64,000 bases of DNA. It comes from Nostoc sp. PCC 7524 (lineage in GTDB: Bacteria; Cyanobacteriota; Cyanobacteriia; Cyanobacteriales; Nostocaceae). Of the stretch, positions 19,008-27,100 are shown piece by piece. The notes beneath the pieces are model-generated. The model ran no database searches. It was not told the DNA's origin and saw only the letters and a program-made list of their open reading frames with translations. The stretch covers positions 6,211,501 to 6,275,500 of the forward strand of contig NC_019684.1 in NCBI RefSeq assembly GCF_000316645.1. Reading direction: 5' to 3'. Position numbers and translations under genes: made by a program. The first letter of the stretch is position 1. Every line of letters begins with the position of its first letter.

Positions 19008-20015
19008 GTGTACCAAAGGAAAGTCCGCGTAGGCTTTTTACTATCACCAGATATGGATATATTGACATCAGTATTAAGAATTTCTCAAGAGGAAACTACT
19101 TTTGCAAAACGTGGGTTTTGTGGAGATGATACTCAGATACAGCAGCACCTAGAAAATATTGGGTGGATATTTTTACAAGGTTATCATGCAGCGATCGCCA
19201 CAGATAATCTTGAAGCACTTGTAGCCCAATTGAATACAGTAGAACCAGATGGGCGTGGTTTTGCGTTTGAAGGGGCGGCAATGGGTTTAGCCTTGTTAGA
19301 TTTCCTGACACCTTGGAAACGCGATCGTCTGCAAAACTTTTTGTCTGGTGCAGGCGCAGCCCACATTTATATGGTGTATGTCGGGTTGGGGTGGTGTCTA
19401 GCTCGTATCCCGTGGGGAATTGAGCGATATCTAGCCAGATTGGGACACAAGCCCTTTCCTGATCCCTTACTCGGATGGCTAGCCGTTGACGGCTATGGAT
19501 TCCACGCAGGATATTTTCAACCCCGACACTATATAGACTTACAAATTATTCATCAAGCACTATCTGACGATGCAAGACACGTATTTGATCAAGGTTTAGG
19601 ACGCAGTTTGTGGTTTGTTCATGGTGCTGATGTGGATCGTATTGGTACCACTATCAAAACTTTTCATCCCAGCAGACAGGCTGATTTGTGGAGTGGTGTA
19701 GGGCTAGCCTGTACCTATGCTGGTGGAGTAAATCAACAAAGTCTAGAGACATTAAGAATATTGGCTGGCGCATATTTGCCCCATCTGGCGCAGGGGGCTG
19801 CATTTGCTGCCAAAGCTCGTCAAAGAGCTAACAATATAGTTCTACATACAGAGATAGCCTGTGAAGTGCTATGTGGAATGTCTGTAGAAGCTGCTGCAAC
19901 CACAACAGATATTGCCCTTGAAGACTTACCAATAAATTCCCATTTACCTAACTACGAAGTCTGGCGACGAAGGATTCAAAAGCAATTTACAGGTTTAACT
20001 GTCACAGCATCATAA
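19008..20015 (+). CDS. Enediyne cassette protein E3 (DUF1702 family)
   Basis: The 335-residue protein matches the DUF1702 family, known as E3 of the conserved enediyne cassette. The recognisable core is GRGFAFEGAAMGLALLDF, then YMVYVGLGWCLARIP, VDGYGFHAGYF and GLGRSLWFVHGADVDRI. No biochemical role is established for E3; it is required with E4, E5, the PKS and E10 for enediyne core formation in actinomycetes. GTG at 19008 is the start used (ATG at 19053 is an alternative). E4 begins 5 bp after its stop, so the two are cotranscribed. Confidence 0.88.
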   Translation: MYQRKVRVGFLLSPDMDILTSVLRISQEETTFAKRGFCGDDTQIQQHLENIGWIFLQGYHAAIATDNLEALVAQLNTVEPDGRGFAFEGAAMGLALLDFLTPWKRDRLQNFLSGAGAAHIYMVYVGLGWCLARIPWGIERYLARLGHKPFPDPLLGWLAVDGYGFHAGYFQPRHYIDLQIIHQALSDDARHVFDQGLGRSLWFVHGADVDRIGTTIKTFHPSRQADLWSGVGLACTYAGGVNQQSLETLRILAGAYLPHLAQGAAFAAKARQRANNIVLHTEIACEVLCGMSVEAAATTTDIALEDLPINSHLPNYEVWRRRIQKQFTGLTVTAS

Positions 20016-20020
20016 CTAAG

Positions 20021-22000
20021 TTGCGCTCAAATACAAGCTTTTTACTCCCAAATCTCAGACAGTTGCATATGAGTCAATTACCAAGATTCACCCAACATTA
20101 TCTAAAGCGACTGGTAGCCATTACCCTTGTGATCATTCTATTTTGGTTTACCCGCTTACCAGTCTTGTCCGCCACACAAAAAGAAGCGATCGCCTCCCGC
20201 TTTCACTTCACATCCTTACCATTACCGGAATTAACAGACAAATCACCGCAGTTTTCGCGAGATGTTCACCCTAGTTTAGAGCGTCATTCAGGTTGGATAT
20301 CCGCAGTTGGTGCAGCTATAGCTTTGAACGACTTAGATGGGGATGGATTATCCAATGATACCTGCCATGTCGAAACCCGCACTGATCAAGTGATTGTAGC
20401 CCCTGTACCTGGGACTGGTAATCGCTATACACCCTTTGCCCTAGAAGCAAATACCGACCTCTACAACGTTCAGACTATGGCTCCAATGGGCTGCTTACCG
20501 GCAGACTTAAACGAAGATGGACTAATGGATATCCTCGTTTACTATTGGGGACGCACACCGATTGCTTTCTTGTGTCAAACAGAAACTACCCTTACCAACC
20601 ATAGTTATATCCAGCAAGCCATTATCCCAGGGGATGACAGATGGTTTACTAACGCCGCCACCTTATCTGATTTAGATGGGGATGGACACATAGACCTACT
20701 ATTCGGCAACTTCTTTCCAGACAACGCCGATATTCTCAATCCTCAAGGTAGCGGTATAGAGGTCATGCAACATTCTCTCAATCGTGGTGACAACGGTGGT
20801 AGTCATCACCTACTACGTTGGATAGCAGCAACATCCGGTGAGCAACCAAGCGTACAATTCCAAGAAATCCACGGCATTCTGGATGATTCAGAGCATCAAC
20901 CTTGGGCTTTGGCCATTGGCACAGCTGATTTAGACGGTGATATGTTGCCAGAAATTTACTTTGCTAACGATTTCGGCCCTGACAAACTGCTGCATAATCG
21001 TTCCCGACCTGGAAAATTTCAGTTTGTCGCCCTAGAAGGTCAGAAAACCCTAACCACACCGAACTCAAAAGTCCTTGGTCACGATTCCTTTAAAGGTATG
21101 GGTGTAGACTTTGGTGATGTGAATGCTGATGGTTTGTTAGATATTTATGTCAGCAACATTGCTGGTGAATATGCCTTAGAAGAGAGCCATTTTCTGTTTG
21201 TTAGCACTGGCGAAGTCGCAAAAATGCGTCATGGAGTCGCGCCTTACATTGACCGCAGCGAACCGTTAGGAGTCTCCCGTAGTGGTTGGGGTTGGGAAAC
21301 CAAATTTGGTGATTTTGACAACGATGGTATTTTAGAAGCCCTACAAGCCACCGGCTTTATGAAAGGAAACGTCAATCGCTGGCCAGAATTGCATGAGTTA
21401 GCAATGGGTAACGATGAAATGGTGAGTATTACCCACAGTTGGCCCAGGCTGCAAACCGCAGCAGGCGACGATTTGAGCGGTCATGATCACAATCCCTTTT
21501 TCGTCCGTGCGGCTGATGGTCGGTATTACGACTTCGCTAAAGAACTGGGGTTAGATCAACCTTATGTAACTCGCGGAATTGCCACAGCAGATGTTGATGG
21601 TGATGGGGATTTAGACTTTGCGATCGCAAACCAATGGGAAGCTTCTTATTTTTATCGCAATGATAGCCAGCAATTAGAAAAGTTTTTAGGACTGCATTTA
21701 TTTGTACCAACTGCATCTCCAACCAGTAAACGACCTGCAATTGGTGCAAGTGCAACTGTTCACCTCCCGGATGGACGACAACTGGTAGCCCAGGTAGATG
21801 GGGGTAATGGTCACTCCGGCGCACGTAGTCCAGACCTACACTTTGGGCTAGGACAAGTAGCCATTAATACTAATTTGCCTGTGGATTTACGCTGGCGAGA
21901 TGGACAGGGACAAGTCCACCAACAAAGTTTGTTGTTGTCACCGGGTTGGCATACGGTGCTACTAGGTGAATCGGCAAAACCGTTTCCTAACTTGAGCTAG
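20021..22000 (+). CDS. Enediyne cassette protein E4 (FG-GAP/ASPIC-UnbV family)
   Basis: A secreted or membrane-anchored protein of 643-659 residues. TTG at 20021 gives the longest frame; ATG at 20069 (MSQLPRF) directly precedes the hydrophobic segment LVAITLVIILFWF and is as likely. FG-GAP/VCBS-type calcium loops recur along the chain: DLDGDGLSND, DLNEDGLMDI, DLDGDGHIDL, DVNADGLLDI, DFDNDGILEA, DVDGDGDLDF. They form a beta-propeller, followed by a C-terminal ASPIC/UnbV domain (IGASATVHLPDGRQLVAQVDGG, HFGLGQ). This domain order defines enediyne E4 and the wider CRTAC1-like family. Its exact role in enediyne assembly is unknown. Confidence 0.88.
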   Translation: MRSNTSFLLPNLRQLHMSQLPRFTQHYLKRLVAITLVIILFWFTRLPVLSATQKEAIASRFHFTSLPLPELTDKSPQFSRDVHPSLERHSGWISAVGAAIALNDLDGDGLSNDTCHVETRTDQVIVAPVPGTGNRYTPFALEANTDLYNVQTMAPMGCLPADLNEDGLMDILVYYWGRTPIAFLCQTETTLTNHSYIQQAIIPGDDRWFTNAATLSDLDGDGHIDLLFGNFFPDNADILNPQGSGIEVMQHSLNRGDNGGSHHLLRWIAATSGEQPSVQFQEIHGILDDSEHQPWALAIGTADLDGDMLPEIYFANDFGPDKLLHNRSRPGKFQFVALEGQKTLTTPNSKVLGHDSFKGMGVDFGDVNADGLLDIYVSNIAGEYALEESHFLFVSTGEVAKMRHGVAPYIDRSEPLGVSRSGWGWETKFGDFDNDGILEALQATGFMKGNVNRWPELHELAMGNDEMVSITHSWPRLQTAAGDDLSGHDHNPFFVRAADGRYYDFAKELGLDQPYVTRGIATADVDGDGDLDFAIANQWEASYFYRNDSQQLEKFLGLHLFVPTASPTSKRPAIGASATVHLPDGRQLVAQVDGGNGHSGARSPDLHFGLGQVAINTNLPVDLRWRDGQGQVHQQSLLLSPGWHTVLLGESAKPFPNLS

Positions 22001-22046
22001 AAGAATTTTCACCTTTAATCACACGTTTATTCAGGAGAATCAAATA

Positions 22047-22877
22047 ATGAATTTATTTAGTATTGGTATTAATCGCACAGCATCAGTTGTAGGGGTTTTG
22101 GGTTTGAGTGCGATCGCGTTTATGGGTAGCGTAGAATCTGCTAAGGCTGTAGATATAGGTAAGGGTTCGGATTATCTTCATACTCCGGCTGGGTTTTCAT
22201 TTTTTGAATTTCCGGGAATTGGTAGAGTTGATTTTGTTGGTCTTCCGGTGGGGATAGGAAATACCGACACTATCATTGAGCGACAAGCAGATTGTATTTT
22301 CGTGAATGGTTCTTGTACAATCCCCATTGAATTAACACTGTTATCTATGAAGAGTGTTAACCCTGTGGATGTGGGCGGTTCATTATTTGATGTTTTTGTT
22401 GGTCTTACGCCCAATACCAATTCAACGGGGACAATGACCATCAACCATGAATTTCCTGACAATGATACTCCTGCACCAGAGGGTACTTTTACATCAGATT
22501 TCACTGTCTTCTTTGATGCTGTATTTCAACCCATAAATAATGGTCAGCAGTTTACAGTTTCTGACTCTGCTACGTTAATCAATTCAGGCTCATTTTGGAG
22601 CCATGAACCCCCACCAGGAGCAGTATTAGTCAGGGGAATAGTGGGAGATCAAGCAGCTAATTGCCATGATCCTATCAGTCCCCTTTGCGCTCGTGGTAAC
22701 TTACGTGACTTCTTTCCAGTGAGGACATCTCACGGCAAACCTGGCGGTGATCACACAACAGATATAGCCACAGTCCCCGAACCCACAACCATGCTTGGTT
22801 TAGGTATAGGATTAGGATTCAGCACGTTCCTCCGCAAGAAATACTCCCGACAAGGTAAAAAACAGGCTGTCTCTTAG
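22047..22877 (+). CDS. PEP-CTERM sorting-signal protein
   Basis: The 276-residue protein has a signal peptide (residues 1-34, ending VESAKA) and a C-terminal PEP-CTERM tripartite signal: VPEPTT, a hydrophobic stretch MLGLGIGLGFSTFL and a basic end RKKYSRQGKK. PEP-CTERM proteins are processed by exosortase and exported to the envelope or matrix. The mature region, with two to four cysteines and many Thr/Asn/Pro, resembles no family I recognise. AGGAG lies just upstream of ATG 22047. It is inserted between enediyne genes E4 and E5 with short spacers on the same strand, so it is probably cotranscribed. A link to the pathway is unproven. Confidence 0.85.
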   Translation: MNLFSIGINRTASVVGVLGLSAIAFMGSVESAKAVDIGKGSDYLHTPAGFSFFEFPGIGRVDFVGLPVGIGNTDTIIERQADCIFVNGSCTIPIELTLLSMKSVNPVDVGGSLFDVFVGLTPNTNSTGTMTINHEFPDNDTPAPEGTFTSDFTVFFDAVFQPINNGQQFTVSDSATLINSGSFWSHEPPPGAVLVRGIVGDQAANCHDPISPLCARGNLRDFFPVRTSHGKPGGDHTTDIATVPEPTTMLGLGIGLGFSTFLRKKYSRQGKKQAVS

Positions 22878-22993
22878 TTCCAACCAAAAATGCTGTCTTA
22901 TGTAGGCATTGCCCATCAAAAATCCGCCTACATAGCTACTCAACCCATCTCAATATCACCGCGCCCCTCTGCGTTTTAACTTATACCAATTCT

Positions 22994-23923
22994 ATGATTG
23001 CAGACAACATTTGGGACAAATCCCACCGCCTCGCAGGATTGCGCCGCTTTGCGATCGCAATTACCATACTCAACCTTCTAGGGCATACCATTCTAGGCTT
23101 TGAACAATCTTGGATACAGCCCTTTGTCGGAATATTTACAGCCTATAGTGTAGAACTGCTCCTAGAAATCATAGATAGCAAAATTAACCAACGTTCTCCG
23201 CATTTTAGTGGAGGATGGAAAAACTTAGTAGACTTTCTCCTATCTGCCCATATTAGCGGTTTGGCAGTGTCGATGCTGCTGTATGCCAATGAGAGACTGT
23301 TACCCATAGCCTTTGCTAGTGCCGTGGCTATTACCTCAAAAGCCGTCTTTCGTGTTCCTGTCGGTCAGCAAACACGACATTTTTTAAACCCCTCCAACTT
23401 TGGTATTAGTGTCACCCTTGTATTATTTCCTTGGGTGGGAATCGCTCCCCCGTATCAATTCACTGAAAACCTGAGTGGTGCAGCAGATTGGATATTACCA
23501 GCTATCATTGTTTGTTCTGGCACATTTCTCAATAGTCGCTTTACCGGGAAAATCCCTCTGATTGCTGGTTGGGTTGGTGGTTTTATAATCCAAGCATTCT
23601 TGAGAAGTTTGATATTTAGCACACCAATTATACCTGCATTAATACCGATGACTGGTGTGGCGTTTGTATTATTCACCTTTTATATGGTGACAGACCCAGG
23701 CACAGTACCGAGCAAACCATTACACCAAGTTATATTCGGTGCATCTGTAGCCGCTATTTACGGACTGCTGATGTTGAATCATATAGTATTTGGGTTTTTC
23801 TTCGCTCTGACTACAGTCTGCATATTACGGGGAATCAACCTTTACATAACTAATTATCTAGAATCAACAAGATTCTTCACCAACACCCCAAAATCTCCCA
23901 TCTCTCTCATACCAACGAAATAA
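22994..23923 (+). CDS. Enediyne cassette protein E5 (UnbU-like, RnfD-related membrane protein)
   Basis: The 309-residue integral membrane protein has about eight or nine hydrophobic helices. It contains FLNPSNFGISV and FYMVTDPGTVPS, motifs of the RnfD/NqrB-like fold to which enediyne E5 (UnbU) belongs; the latter resembles the flavin-attachment/quinone-site region of RnfD. Function in enediyne biosynthesis is unknown, perhaps membrane redox or transport. The stop codon TAA at 23921-23923 coincides with the left end of the second MITE-like element, so the last residues may have been altered by that insertion. Confidence 0.85.
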   Translation: MIADNIWDKSHRLAGLRRFAIAITILNLLGHTILGFEQSWIQPFVGIFTAYSVELLLEIIDSKINQRSPHFSGGWKNLVDFLLSAHISGLAVSMLLYANERLLPIAFASAVAITSKAVFRVPVGQQTRHFLNPSNFGISVTLVLFPWVGIAPPYQFTENLSGAADWILPAIIVCSGTFLNSRFTGKIPLIAGWVGGFIIQAFLRSLIFSTPIIPALIPMTGVAFVLFTFYMVTDPGTVPSKPLHQVIFGASVAAIYGLLMLNHIVFGFFFALTTVCILRGINLYITNYLESTRFFTNTPKSPISLIPTK

Positions 23924-24060
23924 GGGAATACCAAAAAATAACTTATCCGAAATTAATAGTTGGGTAGGGTGCGTCAGTATAAAGAATTTCTGAGTATATT
24001 TAGGTTCTATCGCACTGACACACCCTACAGTTTGGATATTTTTATCTGGAACTCCCTAAT
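23921..24060. mobile_element. MITE-like palindromic element, copy 2
   Basis: The element reads AGGGAATACCAAAAAATAA at its left end and closes in ACTCCCTAA. The interior inverted repeat GTAGGGTGCGTCAGT / CACTGACACACCCTAC is the same as in copy 1 at 17562-17698. It fills most of the gap between E5 and the PKS, and its hairpin could affect transcription into the PKS. Confidence 0.65.
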
Positions 24061-24073
24061 CCACCCTCCCCCC

Positions 24074-24109
24074 CAATTACAAATTACGAATTAGCAATTA
24101 CGAATTACC
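24074..24109. repeat. AATTACG-type short tandem repeat before PKS start
   Basis: Degenerate heptamers (AATTACA, AATTACG, AATTAGC) abut the ATG of the PKS gene at 24111, leaving no visible Shine-Dalgarno sequence. Confidence 0.55.
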
Positions 24110-24110
24110 T

Positions 24111-27100
24111 ATGACACCTGCGATCGCAATAGTGGGGATGGCTTGCCGTTATCCAGATGCAGCCTCACCGATAGAATTATGGGAAAACGTCCTAGCTCAA
24201 CGTTGTGCTTTTCGGCGAATGCCAACGGAACGGCTGAATTTAGCTGATTATTACTCTAGCGATCGCCACGCTAGCGATCGCACCTACGGCTCTCAAGCAG
24301 CAGTCCTCGAAGGTTACGAATTTGATCGAGTGAGTTTTCGGGTAGTTGGGAGTACCTTCCGGGCGGCTGATTTGGCTCATTGGTTAGCCTTAGATATTGC
24401 CAGCCAAGCCTTAGCTGATGCTGGGTTTACTGATGGTGAAGGTTTACCCAAGTCAGCCACAGGGGTAATTTTAGGTAACACCTTAACCGGGGAATTTTCC
24501 CGTGCCAATACCATGCGGTTACGCTGGCCTTATGTGCGTCGCGTGGTAGAAACAGCATTAATCGATGCCAATTGGACATCACAACAGCGTCATTCATTTC
24601 TGGAAAAACTAGAGGCAGAATATAAAGCCCCATTTCCCGAAATTGGTGCAGAAACTCTAGCAGGCAACCTATCCAACACCATCGCTGGACGGATCTGCAA
24701 TCATTTCGATTTGCAAGGAGGTGGTTATACAGTCGATGGTGCTTGTAGTTCTTCTTTGTTGGCAGTTACCCAAGCTTGTACAGCCCTGATGACTGGTGAC
24801 TTGGATGTAGCTTTAGTTGGTGGTGTAGATTTAAGCCTAGATCCCTTTGAACTGGTGGGTTTTGCCAAAGCTGGTGCATTAGCCCAGGATGAAATGCGGG
24901 TTTACGATGCCCATTCTGCTGGGTTTTTTCCCGGTGAAGGTTGCGGGTTTGTCGTCTTAATGCGATATGCAGAGGCTGTTGCTCAACAACGGCGGATTTA
25001 CGCCCTAATTCGGGGCTGGGGTATCTCCTCAGATGGCAGTGGTGGGATTACCCGCCCAGAAGTTGCGGGACAAGTTCTAGCACTACAACACGCCTATCGT
25101 CGCGCCCATTTTGGCATAGACACAGTGGCTTATTTTGAAGGACACGGTACGGGTACATCTGTGGGGGATACCACAGAACTGCAAGCTTTATCTCAGTCCC
25201 GTCGAGAAGCTTCATCCCCGGCAGCAATTGGCTCTATCAAAGCCAATATTGGTCATACCAAAGCGGCGGCAGGGATTGCTGGCTTAATCAAAGCCACAAT
25301 GGCAATCCATCATCAAATTTTGCCCCCAACAACAGGTTGTCAACAGCCCCACCCAGAACTATGTGGTGCCACACCTGCTTTGCGCGTATTAAAGCAAGGT
25401 CAAATTTGGGATAAGCATCTGCCACTACGAGCTGGTGTCAGTGCTATGGGTTTTGGTGGCATTAATACCCACGTTGTTTTAGAAGGGATAACTACTACCA
25501 AACGGCAGACATTGACTGCTCAAGAACGTCTACTACTGGCTTCATCTCAGGATGCCGAACTGATTTTGATGGTTGCCCAGAGTAGAGATGAAATGCGAGA
25601 ACAGATAGAACATCTGTTAACCTTAACCCCTCGATTATCTAGAGCCGAAGTCATAGACTTAGCTGCTCAGATGGCGAAAAATCTACAAACTTCAGGATTA
25701 ATCAGAGCTGCGATCGCCGCCCGAAATCCTAGTGAGTTAACTAATCGGTTAGAAATTCTCCAATCCTGGCTACAAGAAGGTGTAAGCGATCGCCTCAATA
25801 TCCCCACAGGGGTTTTTCTGGGAACAGGTAGAACTCAACCCAGGATTGGCTTTTTGTTCCCCGGACAAGGTTCACCCGTATATCTTGATGGCGGTGCTTG
25901 GTATCGTCGGTTCGCATCTGTTCAAGAACTTTATACTCAAGTAAATATCCCGACAGATATAGACTGTAAATCTACAGCCGTAGCTCAACCAGCAATTGTT
26001 TTAGGGGCAATCTCAGGGCTACGGGTTTTGGATCAAATAGGTATTAAAGCTAATATTGCTGTTGGCCATAGCTTAGGTGAATTGGCTGCCCTGCATTGGG
26101 GTGGTGCTTATGATGCTGCTACATTAGTCAAAATGGCTACCATGCGCGGAAACGCAATGTCTCAACTGGGCAGTCCTACGGGGGCAATGGCTAGTATTCA
26201 AGCATCGGCACAGCAGGTAGAAAGTATACTCAATGGGCAGGCAGTGACGATCGCAGGTGTCAATTCCCCCCAGCAAACTGTGATTTCCGGTGCGGCGATC
26301 GCTATTGCTGAGATTGTCTCTAAAGCTACAGCAAAAGACTGGAAAGCCGTAAATTTACCAGTTTCTCATGCCTTCCATTCTCCCTTAGTTGCTGCCGCCG
26401 TCGAGCCTTTTGGCGCATATTTGGAAAGTGAGGACTTCCAACCATTGCATCGTCAAGTAATATCTACAGTTACCGGATGTGAGATAGACAAAGAGGCAGA
26501 TTTGCGATCGCTCCTAATGCAGCAAATCACTGCACCAGTTCAATTTATGGCAGCTGCCAGCACAGCCGCTACAAATTTAGATTTGTGGATAGAAGTCGGC
26601 CCTGGTCGGGTTTTGAGTGGATTAGTCAGCAATTTTCTGAATGTACCTGTAGTTGCACTAGATACAGGTAGCAACTCCCTCTCCGGTTTGTTAAGTGCAG
26701 TAGCAGCAGCCTTTGTCTTGGGTGTACCAATTAACCATCAAGCCTTGTTTGCTGACAGATTTACCCGACCATTTAATTTAGATTGGCAACCCAGGTTTTT
26801 GGCCAACCCCTGTGAATTAGGGAGCAGGGGAGCAGGGGAGCATGAAGTCAGACAAGCAGGAATCTCTGACGCTGACCGGGGGAGCAGAGGAGCAGAGGAG
26901 AATAAATATTACCCAATCGCCAGTCCCCAATTCCCAGTCCCCAATCCCCAGTCCCCAATCCCCAATCCCCAATCCCCCCTTAATTTAGTCAGAAAATTAG
27001 TTGCGGAACGTACAGAATTGCCGATGACAGCAGTCACAGATGATTTGCGGTTATTGAGTGACTTACATCTCAATTCCATTAGTGTGGGACAGTTAGTAGC

